Assembly: GCA_964434865.1 (NCBI GenBank)
Contig: CAYSWV010000010.1
Span: forward strand, 31,628 to 95,627
Reading direction: 5' to 3'
Source of the DNA: CAYSWV01 sp964434865
GTDB taxonomy: Bacteria; Cyanobacteriota; Cyanobacteriia; Thermostichales; Thermostichaceae
Length of the DNA: 64,000 nucleotides
Under the pieces are notes generated by a model. That model saw nothing but the letters and a program-made list of their open reading frames with translations. It searched no databases and was not told where the DNA came from. This document shows positions 46,889 through 54,837 of the stretch, piece by piece (position 1 is the first letter of the stretch; each line of letters starts with the position of its first letter). The translations under genes and the position numbers were made by a program.

Positions 46889-47779
46889 CTACTCATATCT
46901 TTCGCGACTAAGGCCAGCCACTTGAAGAAATGCATGTAGGCTTGGGTTTGAATTCATTAGCCTCCAGGTCGCTGCAAATTTTAAGGTGATGGGGCAATCA
47001 GCCAAGGGCTTACACACGACGTCCTTCCCAACTAGAGATTGCAGGCTATCTGAAACAAAAGTAATGCCTATGCCCGCAGCCACAAGGCAGATACGAGTTT
47101 GTAAAGAGAGAGATTCATTCACAATGGTGGGTTGAAATCCAGCTTCCTGACAGACTCGGATAAATGCATCATAGAGGGCTGGTCCTTCGTGCCGAGGGTG
47201 AATAACAAAGGCTTCATTAGCAAGATATTTCACAGGAATTCTATTGTAGTTTAATAAGGGGTGACCTACTGGTATGACAGCAACAAAGGTTTCTTCAAAA
47301 AGTGGGGAAGTTTGTAACCCTCGATCATCAATAGGTGGATGTAAAAAAGCTAGGTCAATCTTGCCGTCATTCAAAGCTACAACCTGTGCTTCAGTACTCA
47401 TGTCTTTCATGACGATCTGAACATCAGGGTACACCTGTCGAAACTGTCGAACGAGTTGGGGTAAGACAGTGTGAGTAGCAGTTTCAGTAAATCCAATCGT
47501 CAACAGACCTACATCACCACAGGCGGTTCGTCGAGCGAGTTGAATGGCAGTGGTCACTTGCCTCAGGATCTGTCTTGCCTGATCTAGGAATAGCGTTCCA
47601 GCATAGGTCAGTTCTACAGTTCGTTTGGTTCGCTTGAAAAGCTGGATGCCCAATTCTCTCTCAAGTCCACTAATTTGTTTGCTGAGTGCAGGTTGTGTGA
47701 TCTGAAGCCGCTCGGCAGCTTGTCCAAAGTGAAGGCTTTCTGCAACCGCAACAAAATAGCTGAGCTGACGAAGTTCCAT
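46889..47779 (-). CDS. LysR-family transcriptional regulator
   Basis: A 296-residue regulator. Residues 1-65 are the winged HTH (MELRQLSYFVAVAESLHF, then QAAERLQITQPALSKQISGLE and LFKRTKRTVELTYAG). The remaining part is the periplasmic-binding-protein-like effector domain (GLLTIGFTETATHTVLPQLV, IDLAFLHPPIDDRG, FVAVIPVGHPLL). The sequence resembles the CbnR/BenM/CatM-type subfamily more than the NtcB or CmpR type. It is divergent from the beta-propeller gene, and a 15-bp palindrome lies 3 bp before its start, so autorepression and control of that neighbour are likely. Confidence 0.93.
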   Translation of the reverse strand: MELRQLSYFVAVAESLHFGQAAERLQITQPALSKQISGLERELGIQLFKRTKRTVELTYAGTLFLDQARQILRQVTTAIQLARRTACGDVGLLTIGFTETATHTVLPQLVRQFRQVYPDVQIVMKDMSTEAQVVALNDGKIDLAFLHPPIDDRGLQTSPLFEETFVAVIPVGHPLLNYNRIPVKYLANEAFVIHPRHEGPALYDAFIRVCQEAGFQPTIVNESLSLQTRICLVAAGIGITFVSDSLQSLVGKDVVCKPLADCPITLKFAATWRLMNSNPSLHAFLQVAGLSRERYE

Positions 47780-47781
47780 TA

Positions 47782-47796
47782 ATAACTCAAAGTTAT
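47782..47796. promoter_or_regulatory. Palindromic LysR-type operator
   Basis: A perfect inverted repeat ATAACT-CAA-AGTTAT that contains the T-N11-A pattern recognised by LysR proteins. It covers the ribosome-site region immediately before the LysR start, in the 115-bp divergent spacer. Confidence 0.6.
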
Positions 47797-47897
47797 AAAT
47801 CTGATATCAAAAATGACTTGGACGCTAAAGATGCCTCTAGTCTAGCTTAGGTTCAGCTGGGCGAGTTTTTAGTTCTGACTGTCATGAGGCATAGGTG

Positions 47898-49265
47898 ATG
47901 GGTTGGCTGCAATCAAAAGAAATAAGGCAACTGCTGGTGGTTCTAGTGGGTGGGTTGATCATCGGAATGGGTTATGGGTTGCTCCAACTGATCGAACCCG
48001 TGACCATAGCCCCCCTTGTTAATACCAATCCCCAATTTGCTGGACAAGCCTTATTAGTGGCTTCAGATGCTGATATGGTGGCAACTGCCTACGCAGACGG
48101 TAGACTTGAACGTGTCCCTGGGATCAAAGACACGTTAACAGTTGTGGATCTCCCCTTAGATCCGGCTAATCCAGTAGTTTCAGAAGTGCTAGTGTCCAAT
48201 TCAGTCATGTCGTGGCCTCAGATTATAGCCCTCTCCCCAGATCGTCAACGAGTGTATGTTGCAGAGGTCCGCTCTCAGCCTGCTGATGGGATCCAGGCCT
48301 TTGACACCATTGACCAAATGCCTGATGGCAAGCACATTACAGTTGTGGATATTTCAGATCCAACTTCCCCTAGCGTCCTTGAATCTCTCCCGGTTGGACG
48401 CAACCCCGAACATCTGAGTATCAGTCCAGATGGTCAGTTCTTAGCCGTAAATTTAGAAGATCCTGGGCGAGAACTGTTGATTATTCAACTACAAGATGAC
48501 GGCAGACTAGGACCGCGATCCTATTTCCCGATGTCTATAGATGGTACACGCCAAGACAATCGTGCAGCTATCTGGCATCCTTCAGGTCGATATTTAGCCA
48601 TGACTCAGGATCATAACCGTCGTGTGGGTTTTTATGAAGTCCAAAAAACGGGCACTGAGATAGCAATAAGGCCAATGGGTGAACCCTTAACCGTGGGCAA
48701 TCATCTTAGTAATCCGAGATTTACTTCAGATGGGCATTTCCTGCTGGTTCCTGATCTGAAGTGGAGCATGTATGGCAATCCAACCCTGAGTGCTTTATTG
48801 AATCCTAAAGGAGATATAGTTTCAATCCGATTTGAACCAGGGACATTACCTGAAATTGTCTCTCGAGCAGAAGTGGGACTCAGTCCCGAAGGATTTGCCT
48901 TAAGTCCTGATGATTCCCTGATTGCTACAGTGAATATGCGACGGACCTACCTACCTCATTTCATTCCAGCCTGGCGGGGGAAACCGTTTAGTTCACTTTC
49001 ACTAGTCACCCTTGATCCTGTATCTGGACAATTAACTACTGTTGGAGAAGAGTATGGGTTTGAAGGTCTTCTACCAGAACAGGCAACCTTTGATGTGACA
49101 GGCCACTCTTTAGCCGTCGTGATCTATAACTATCGTGAACCGATGCCTAGAACTGGCGCCATCGAGTTTTGGCATGTGGTAGCTGGAGAATCTCCTCACC
49201 TAGAACGTACCGGATACAAACTGGATGTTGTCCGGGGTGCTCACGATATTGTTCTAGCTTTGTAA
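47898..49265 (+). CDS. Membrane-anchored beta-propeller protein
   Basis: A 455-residue protein from ATG 47898 (a GTG directly before it is also possible). The N-terminus has one signal anchor (LLVVLVGGLIIGMGYGLLQ), so the bulk is periplasmic. The remainder has repeated propeller blades: ALSPDRQRVYVAEV, HITVVDISDPTSPSV, HLSISPDGQFLAVNL, IWHPSGRYLAMTQD and FALSPDDSLIATVNM, similar to YVTN/LVIVD/lactonase-like propellers. No catalytic residues can be assigned. It is divergent from the LysR gene and probably under its control. Its final codons and stop are repeated just downstream. Confidence 0.82.
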   Translation: MGWLQSKEIRQLLVVLVGGLIIGMGYGLLQLIEPVTIAPLVNTNPQFAGQALLVASDADMVATAYADGRLERVPGIKDTLTVVDLPLDPANPVVSEVLVSNSVMSWPQIIALSPDRQRVYVAEVRSQPADGIQAFDTIDQMPDGKHITVVDISDPTSPSVLESLPVGRNPEHLSISPDGQFLAVNLEDPGRELLIIQLQDDGRLGPRSYFPMSIDGTRQDNRAAIWHPSGRYLAMTQDHNRRVGFYEVQKTGTEIAIRPMGEPLTVGNHLSNPRFTSDGHFLLVPDLKWSMYGNPTLSALLNPKGDIVSIRFEPGTLPEIVSRAEVGLSPEGFALSPDDSLIATVNMRRTYLPHFIPAWRGKPFSSLSLVTLDPVSGQLTTVGEEYGFEGLLPEQATFDVTGHSLAVVIYNYREPMPRTGAIEFWHVVAGESPHLERTGYKLDVVRGAHDIVLAL

Positions 49266-49283
49266 AGTGTTCTAGCTCTGTAA
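49250..49283. repeat. Stop-spanning duplication after the beta-propeller gene
   Basis: TGTTCTAGCTTTGTAA (49250-49265, ending in the TAA stop) recurs as TGTTCTAGCTCTGTAA (49268-49283), 15 of 16 bases identical. The period is 18 bp, so the second TAA is in frame with the gene. Confidence 0.92.
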
Positions 49284-49290
49284 TGACTGA

Positions 49291-49518
49291 TCAAGAATCA
49301 GATAATTGGCCACCCGATTGCTCATAAAAATCTAGAACAGCCATGGGGTTAGACGGGATCCGATCTTCTGCTCGCTGCATCAAATCATCCCAGTCTGTTT
49401 CCATCACATATTTAATCGCTGCTTGAGCGGCTTCACGATGAGGACATTGATCACCGAGTACACAGCCATTAACACAAGCTGTGGTGCAATCAATGGAGGT
49501 GGGATCGTATGTTGTCAT
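49291..49518 (-). CDS. Small Cys-rich hypothetical protein
   Basis: A 75-residue protein. The start at 49518 is well supported by AGGAG 6 nt upstream. The N-terminal half holds four Cys in CTTACVNGCVLGDQCPH, a spacing that could bind zinc or an iron-sulfur cluster. The C-terminal half is acidic and helical (METDWDDLMQRAEDRI). I do not recognise the family. It is convergent with the beta-propeller gene. Confidence 0.7.
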   Translation of the reverse strand: MTTYDPTSIDCTTACVNGCVLGDQCPHREAAQAAIKYVMETDWDDLMQRAEDRIPSNPMAVLDFYEQSGGQLSDS

Positions 49519-49563
49519 AGCTTACTCCTTAAACACTGCTTGTGTGAACGGTCTTTTCAGGCG

Positions 49564-49727
49564 GCCAGGGCCATTCCAATATTCACTTGCGACCCATTTC
49601 ACTAGTNNNNNNNNNNNNNNNNNNNNNNNNNNNNNNNNNNNNNNNNNNNNNNNNNNNNNNNNNNNNNNNNNNNNNNNNNNNNNNNNNNNNNNNNNNNNNN
49701 NNNNNNCATTTCACTAGTTGCCCTGGC
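49564..49727. repeat. Scaffold gap flanked by direct and inverted repeats
   Basis: Exactly 100 N (49607-49706). The 12-mer CATTTCACTAGT ends at the left edge (49595-49606) and begins at the right edge (49707-49718). Outside it, GCCAGGGC (49564-49571) is the inverted copy of GCCCTGGC (49720-49727). The missing sequence is therefore probably repetitive or hairpin-forming. Confidence 0.8.
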
Positions 49728-49741
49728 GATTTTACCGATCC

Positions 49742-50182
49742 TTAAGTACGACATCTAGCACAAGTCCCATGGACAGTGATCTCATAAGACTCAGCCTGTA
49801 TCTGCTGGGGTAAGTCTTCTAAAGATAATCCTGGAAAGACACTCCATTCTAGATCTTCAATTTGACCACACTGACAGCATCTAAAATGATGATGAGGTTC
49901 TATATTAGCATCAAATCGCACAATTCCTTGATCAAGAAGCACTTCTCTAACCAGTCCCACATCTCGAAGGGCCTGCAGGGAGCTATATACCGTAGCCTTG
50001 GACGATAAAGGTAAATCTCGATTCAGGTCAGCCAAGAGTTGTTCAACTGTGGGATGATCTGAACGTGACAACAGATTGGCATAAACAGCACAACGCTGAG
50101 GCGTTACTCTCAATCCCTTTTGCTTAAGAGCAGATACAACTCTATCTCGATCAGTGCCCAGATCATGACGTGGATCTGACAT
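49742..50182 (-). CDS. Fur-family regulator, PerR-like
   Basis: A 146-residue metalloregulator. The winged HTH covers about 10-85 (LRVTPQRCAVYANLLS, SSKATVYSSLQALRDVGLV). The dimerisation domain has HHHFRCCQCG and a C-terminal CARC, the pair of CxxC sites that bind structural zinc. PHHHF supplies regulatory-site ligands. The divergent peroxiredoxin gene strongly suggests a peroxide-responsive PerR role, but the sequence alone does not separate PerR from Fur or Zur. Confidence 0.9.
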   Translation of the reverse strand: MSDPRHDLGTDRDRVVSALKQKGLRVTPQRCAVYANLLSRSDHPTVEQLLADLNRDLPLSSKATVYSSLQALRDVGLVREVLLDQGIVRFDANIEPHHHFRCCQCGQIEDLEWSVFPGLSLEDLPQQIQAESYEITVHGTCARCRT

Positions 50183-50209
50183 TAGTTACAGGTTGTCAAC
50201 ATCCCTAAC

Positions 50210-50237
50210 ATTATATTCCAGAAGAATTGAGTCTCAA
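50210..50237 (-). promoter_or_regulatory. Promoter of the Fur/PerR gene
   Basis: On the minus strand, TTGAGA (50237-50232) lies 16 bp from a perfect TATAAT (50215-50210). The expected start of transcription is about 20 nt before the ATG. Confidence 0.55.
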
Positions 50238-50273
50238 CCCTTACTCAGATCAAAAAATGAAAGAATCTTATAG

Positions 50274-50302
50274 TTGACTTATTCCTAAATCAGACTTATT
50301 CT
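50274..50302 (+). promoter_or_regulatory. Candidate promoter of the peroxiredoxin gene
   Basis: TTGACT (50274-50279) and TATTCT (50297-50302) are spaced by 17 bp, about 100 nt before the peroxiredoxin start. The nonamer GACTTATTC occurs twice, overlapping the -35 and the -10, which could be a regulator site. Confidence 0.5.
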
Positions 50303-50404
50303 GACTTACAGGTGATGAGTTTTAAGTTAGCTCAACACTGGATGAAAAGCTCAGAGTTTGATTAATCTTCAAATTGTTCAGCATTCAAAGGAAAGGACAA
50401 ATCT

Positions 50405-50941
50405 ATGACTGTTGCATTAGAGCGCGTTCCTGATGTTGTGTTTAAGACTCGTGTACGAGATGAGTCTGTCGGTGGTGATAACCCCTTCCGTTGGCAAGAT
50501 CGGACAACTCAGGAGCTTTTTGGCGGTAAGCGGGTTGTGGTCTTTTCATTGCCTGGTGCCTTTACTCCAACCTGTTCTTCGACTCATTTACCTCGATACG
50601 ATGCTCTCTATGACGAGATCAAGGCACAAGGGGTGGATGAAGTGATCTGTATTTCAGTGAATGATGCCTTTGTGATGTACCAGTGGGGGCAAAAACTGGG
50701 CGTTCAAAAAGTGTTCTTGCTACCTGATGGAAACGGTGAGTTCACCCGTAAGATGGGTATGTTGGTTGAAAAGGATAACTTAGGGTTTGGCCTCCGCTCT
50801 TGGCGCTACTCTATGGTTGTCAAAGATGGTCAGATTGAGAAGATGTTTGTTGAGCCTGGTTACAGTGACAACTGCCCTACTGATCCCTTTGAAGTATCTG
50901 ATGCTGAAACGATGTTGAAGTACTTGAAAGAAGCCAAATAG
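50405..50941 (+). CDS. Type II (Prx5-like) peroxiredoxin
   Basis: A 178-residue thiol peroxidase that reduces peroxides with thioredoxin or glutaredoxin/glutathione. The active site is PGAFTPTCSSTHLP, with the peroxidatic Cys near residue 58. VICISVNDAFVMYQWG and GLRSWRYSMVV are characteristic of the AhpE/Prx5 group. A second Cys (SDNCPTDPF) near the C-terminus could be involved in resolution. AAAGGA lies upstream of the ATG. It is divergent from the Fur/PerR gene, which probably represses it. Confidence 0.95.
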   Translation: MTVALERVPDVVFKTRVRDESVGGDNPFRWQDRTTQELFGGKRVVVFSLPGAFTPTCSSTHLPRYDALYDEIKAQGVDEVICISVNDAFVMYQWGQKLGVQKVFLLPDGNGEFTRKMGMLVEKDNLGFGLRSWRYSMVVKDGQIEKMFVEPGYSDNCPTDPFEVSDAETMLKYLKEAK

Positions 50942-50948
50942 TCTATAG

Positions 50949-50999
50949 GCCGGACGTCTGATCACCTCTGGAGTTAGGGTTTTGGATCAGATATCCGGC
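50949..50999. terminator. Bidirectional hairpin between peroxiredoxin and EF-G-like genes
   Basis: GCCGGA-CG-TCTGATC (50949-50963) pairs with GATCAGA-TA-TCCGGC (50985-50999): 13 base pairs around a 2x2 internal loop, with a 21-nt loop. It begins 8 nt after the peroxiredoxin stop and lies between convergent genes. There is no T-run, so if it is a terminator it is not a classical one. Confidence 0.65.
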
Positions 51000-51055
51000 T
51001 AGCTTAACTTTGTTGATGACTGCCTACGCTCTTGTAGATAGTTATGATCTCATTT

Positions 51056-51079
51056 GATTAGCGTATTGGGAGATTAGCG
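51056..51079. repeat. Stop-spanning direct repeat after EF-G-like gene
   Basis: GATTAGCG occurs at 51056-51063 and 51072-51079, period 16 bp. The TAA stop (51074-51076) lies inside one copy. At 8 bp it is short and could be chance. Confidence 0.5.
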
Positions 51080-53134
51080 GCCACGTTTGCCGTTGTCACC
51101 GGTTTTGGTGCTGTTAGCAGTAGGTTCAGCCAATACTTGTTGAGCCACTTTATCAGGGACCTCTTGATAATGATCATGATGCCAATCAAAGAATCCAACT
51201 CCCATGGTTAGTGAGCGTAGTTCCATAATCAGATCTTGCATTTCGACTTGAGGCAGGTAGGCTGCAACTTGATCCCAGTCAGACCACCCAGGTTTAGCTT
51301 CATAGCCCAGGATTTGGCCTCGACGAATACTAACCAATCTCAGAATTTGAGAGGTATGGGCATTAGGAACACTAACGCTGATCCATAGAATAGGCTCTAA
51401 GAGGGTCGGCGCTCCTTGCGGCAGTCCGGTTTGCATCGCGATGCGAGCTGCTTGTTTGAAAGCCAGTTCAGAACTGTCAACAGAGTGGTAGGAGCCATTC
51501 TTGAGTGTGACAGCAACGTCAACAACAGGGAAGCCTAAAGGGCCTTGAGCGAGGTACTCTTTGACCCCAATTTCAACACCGGGAATATATTGACGGGGCA
51601 CAGCACCACCAACAATGGTTTCACCAAATTGAAATCCACTTCCTCGATCTAGGGGTTGAATGTCAAGATAGACGTCACCAAATTGCCCATGTCCCCCCGA
51701 TTGGTGTTTGTAGCGACCATGGACTGCTTCAACTGAGTTGCGTATGGTCTCACAATAGGGAACCTGAGGTTTGTGAGTGCCCATGGGTAAGTTGTATTTG
51801 CGGCGGAGTCGATCAAGAGCGACTTGTAGATGAATATCCCCTTGGCCCCAGAGGATGACCTCATGTGTATCTCCATGTTGCTCCCAATGTAAGGATGGAT
51901 CTTCATCACTGAGGCGAGTTAAGGCATGGCTGAGTTTAACTTCATCGTCTTGGTTTTGAGGGGCGATAGCTAAGGCATAGACAGGTCTCAGACGTTCAGC
52001 TCGGGGCAGAGTCACAGCAGGTGTTGAATGAAGACTGAGGGTATCACCAGTTTGAATACCTTCAAGGCGACTGATGAAGACAATGTCACCCGCTTGAGCT
52101 GTAGGTCTGCGTTGATCCGATCCTGGGTAGGATAAGCTACCTGAGCGCACGCCATTAAGGATATCGCCTTCCTGCAGGGTGCCCTGCCATACTCGCACCA
52201 GTGATAGACGTCCCCCTTGAGGGGTGTAGTAGGTTTTCAGGGTTTGCGCCAGAGGTTCTGAGGTAGGTTCAAGCCCCCGACATTGAGCTGTTGTAGCTGG
52301 CTCAGGGGCTTCATCTAGTAACTTGGCCAACAGAGGTCTGACTCCAAAATCATGAGTTGCCACGCCCATAAAGACCGGCACAATTCGATCAGCACCTAGG
52401 TTGACTTTCAAATCTTCAATAATTTCGGATTGGGGTGGGGGAATATCATCGAGCAGTTCTTCTAGAAGATGATCATCAAAGTCAGCCAGGGCTTCTAGCA
52501 TTTCATCCCGAGCGGCTTGTTCCTGAGCTTGTAAATGAGTTGGAAACGGCACTGGATCAGCAGGAGCATCAGGATGGTAGTGGTAGGCTTGCTCATTGAC
52601 TAGATCGATAAATCCTAAGAGCGACTCACCCTTGCCAATAGGATACTGTTGTGGAACTAGAGGTCGACTCGAAATGGTATTGAGGGCATGAATCACTTCC
52701 ATGAAATCCCCATCACCATGATTGCGATCCATCTTATTAATGAAAACGATGTGAGGAATTTCCCAATCATCTAAAAACTTGAACAGAGGCGCTAAGGTCA
52801 ATACCCGATCACAGCTAGGCTCACAAACAATAATAGCCGCGTCAACACCGGGTAAGACGTTATACATCTCCTGAGCCAATTCCACAGAACCCGGACAATC
52901 TAAAAACGTAAATCGAACATCGCTATACTCAGCGGCAGCGACATTCACTTCAACAGTCATTTGGCGATTGCGAGCTTCGGGGCTAGTGTCTCCCACGGTA
53001 TTACCATCCTGGATACGTCCTTTACGGGAGATGGTAGTAGTGACAGATAACAGGCTCTCCAACAAAGAAGTTTTGCCACTAGAATAGGGACCCACAATCG
53101 CCACATTTCTAGTACGAAATTCAAGATCTTGCAT
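51074..53134 (-). CDS. EF-G-like translational GTPase
   Basis: A 686-residue protein with the EF-G domain order: GTPase (about 1-275), domain II (about 295-390), III, IV and V to about 655. The P-loop is GPYSSGKTS rather than the usual AHIDAGKTT of canonical EF-G; G3 is DCPGSVE and G4 is NKMDR. It resembles the second EF-G-type protein found in cyanobacteria beside true FusA (as I recall, sll0830 in Synechocystis), whose exact role is unclear. The short polar C-terminal tail (STKTGDNGKRGR) is basic. There are no str-operon genes nearby, which also argues against it being the main EF-G. Confidence 0.88.
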   Translation of the reverse strand: MQDLEFRTRNVAIVGPYSSGKTSLLESLLSVTTTISRKGRIQDGNTVGDTSPEARNRQMTVEVNVAAAEYSDVRFTFLDCPGSVELAQEMYNVLPGVDAAIIVCEPSCDRVLTLAPLFKFLDDWEIPHIVFINKMDRNHGDGDFMEVIHALNTISSRPLVPQQYPIGKGESLLGFIDLVNEQAYHYHPDAPADPVPFPTHLQAQEQAARDEMLEALADFDDHLLEELLDDIPPPQSEIIEDLKVNLGADRIVPVFMGVATHDFGVRPLLAKLLDEAPEPATTAQCRGLEPTSEPLAQTLKTYYTPQGGRLSLVRVWQGTLQEGDILNGVRSGSLSYPGSDQRRPTAQAGDIVFISRLEGIQTGDTLSLHSTPAVTLPRAERLRPVYALAIAPQNQDDEVKLSHALTRLSDEDPSLHWEQHGDTHEVILWGQGDIHLQVALDRLRRKYNLPMGTHKPQVPYCETIRNSVEAVHGRYKHQSGGHGQFGDVYLDIQPLDRGSGFQFGETIVGGAVPRQYIPGVEIGVKEYLAQGPLGFPVVDVAVTLKNGSYHSVDSSELAFKQAARIAMQTGLPQGAPTLLEPILWISVSVPNAHTSQILRLVSIRRGQILGYEAKPGWSDWDQVAAYLPQVEMQDLIMELRSLTMGVGFFDWHHDHYQEVPDKVAQQVLAEPTANSTKTGDNGKRGR

Positions 53135-53147
53135 AATGGCTCCTCAT

Positions 53148-53178
53148 CACTGCTTGCTACTAGGCTGGTGAAGCAGTG
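53148..53178 (-). promoter_or_regulatory. Leader hairpin upstream of EF-G-like gene
   Basis: CACTGCTT (53148-53155) pairs with AAGCAGTG (53171-53178), 8 bp with a 15-nt loop, starting 13 nt before the ATG. It may affect translation initiation. Confidence 0.35.
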
Positions 53179-53412
53179 GTTGTCGTTGATAGGTTGTGCA
53201 TTCGTAATAGGGTTACCGTCTAAGGCTGCGTTCTTCTTAGATTCGGTAAGGCTGAGTTCAACCCTGTTGAAGATTAGATCCCGACGACCACGGGTTGGGT
53301 ATTGATAAAGCTTGAAGGTTTACGGGTGTACTCAGGGACTTCTCTTATGGTCTCCAATTTAGCCAGCTAAACGCCCTAGTTGCTATAAATTGCAATCTTC
53401 TGTAAATAAGAC

Positions 53413-53793
53413 TTACATTGATTGGTCTTCAGTTACAGAGTGGCTGCCCGTCAGGATCTGACTATACAGAGTTTCTCCCTGTTCGTACCACACCTTGGGT
53501 TGCGATAAGTCAAAGGCCATATAGTTTTGAATTGCAGCAACAGTTGGGAACGGATCCTCATAGCTCCAAACCAGATCCGGCCAAGTTTGCCAAGTTTGCC
53601 AAGTTTGATCAATGAGAGTCTGGTCTAGCAGATGAAGGGCCCAGTAGGTGGCATAACCTTTAAAGGGACAGTAGGTCCTATGCGCTGTTTTTTGCATCAA
53701 GTCCATCCGAACCTGATGTCGAGGGAAATAGTAGACCGGAAGATGAAAGTTTTCTAGTAAACAGAGCGTTTGAGTTGACTCAGCCACCGTCAC
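53413..53793 (-). CDS. DUF427-family protein, 5' end probably frameshifted
   Basis: The intact frame from GTG 53793 gives 126 residues with the DUF427 signatures LPVYYFPRHQVRMDL, YCPFKGYATYWAL and VWSYEDPFPTVAAIQNYMAF. DUF427 proteins are small beta-tent proteins of unknown function, common near redox enzymes. The frame stays open upstream for 48 codons that look like the missing first strands (GYDHIPHYQIQIQPYTQRV), yet contains no ATG, GTG or TTG. An ATG at 53941 is one base out of frame. A one-base insertion in the TTTT run near 53915 would explain this. A 9-bp unit repeated three times (53580-53606) encodes TWQTWQTW, which is probably not family-typical. Confidence 0.8.
   Translation of the reverse strand: MTVAESTQTLCLLENFHLPVYYFPRHQVRMDLMQKTAHRTYCPFKGYATYWALHLLDQTLIDQTWQTWQTWPDLVWSYEDPFPTVAAIQNYMAFDLSQPKVWYEQGETLYSQILTGSHSVTEDQSM
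53580..53606. repeat. In-frame tandem repeat, 9 bp x 3
   Basis: Three perfect copies of GCCAAGTTT, encoding Thr-Trp-Gln repeats on the minus strand inside the DUF427 gene. Confidence 0.95.
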
Positions 53794-54187
53794 GTTTTGA
53801 ATCTTGAGGGTTACCCGTTGGGTATAGGGTTGAATCTGGATCTGGTAGTGGGGGATGTGATCGTAGCCTGAAGACCCCTGAGGCAGATCTAAGATATCTG
53901 GAGGTAACTGAGAAAAGAGCTGTTTCTGGAGCTGGAGTCATTTAGGTGGCAACGTCATTTCAGGTAGATTCGCATCACTCAAGCCTCTAGCCTAGGCCCA
54001 AAGACTCTTTTTTTCCAGACTCTAAAGCCACTCCTGTCAGTTAGTCTAGATTCAAAGCATCCAGAGGATCAATATTGTCACATCTTTAAGGCAAAGTTAA
54101 ACAATGCAAAGTCAAACTAAGCATACTAGGCAGGTATTATACCCCTTCAAAAGAATATACCGGATTAATCTTGGGCACTTGTGAAGG

Positions 54188-54640
54188 CTACTCTCCGTTT
54201 TCCATAAAGATAGAGGCCGTCGGTTCATCGTCGGATCTCACGAGATCAGTTGGGACCTCCTCTGAAGTTACCATTGACACAGGTTGATCATGATAATAAT
54301 GAGCTGCTACCGCACTACTGCCAAAATGAATCACATCTCCCGATTGCAGAACCCGACGCTGAATCCGATTACCATTAACATAGGTACCGTTGCTGCTTTC
54401 AGTGCCTAGGCCATCTCCATCAAATAAACAAAAGCGTCCGTCTGTCCCCCGGATCAGGGTAGCTTGTAACCGAGACACTTCTCTATGATTAATCCTGACC
54501 CCACATTGCATAGAACGTCCAATTTCGTATCGACCTTGCTTTAAGCAATGAATAGTATCCTTTGAATCCATGACAACTCTAAATACAGGATCGAGCTTTA
54601 TTGCTGAGGCGGATAACGTAGAGGCCATAAGTGTTTCCAT
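54188..54640 (-). CDS. FHA-domain protein
   Basis: A 150-residue cytoplasmic protein made of one forkhead-associated domain (about 20-125), which binds phosphothreonine peptides. Conserved residues are visible: YEIGRS, REVSRLQA and SSNGTYVNGNRI. A short acidic tail (SDDEPTASIFMENGE) follows. The start at 54640 has no obvious ribosome site, and an in-frame ATG 12 bp later is possible. The neighbouring genes (CHAT protein, histidine kinase) are signalling-type, but no Ser/Thr kinase is in view. Confidence 0.9.
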   Translation of the reverse strand: METLMASTLSASAIKLDPVFRVVMDSKDTIHCLKQGRYEIGRSMQCGVRINHREVSRLQATLIRGTDGRFCLFDGDGLGTESSNGTYVNGNRIQRRVLQSGDVIHFGSSAVAAHYYHDQPVSMVTSEEVPTDLVRSDDEPTASIFMENGE

Positions 54641-54837
54641 AGATGTGATTTACTCTAAGTATCTTCTGAATCCCCCTCAAGATTGATCAGTATCTTGTTA
54701 GAAAGATTCCCGCTATTCTGCTTAAGCTCAGCTCAGCCATCAGTAAAAGCACGATTGCAGTAGGTGATGTTTGGGCTATCATTGAACTGTAAATTCCTCG
54801 AATGTAGTCTAGTATACTTTTGCTACACCTAAAACTC

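Noticed and set aside
50205..50225. Per/Fur box near the Fur-family gene
   Set aside because: Only about half of the positions are symmetric; the AT-rich sequence is better explained as the -10 promoter element.
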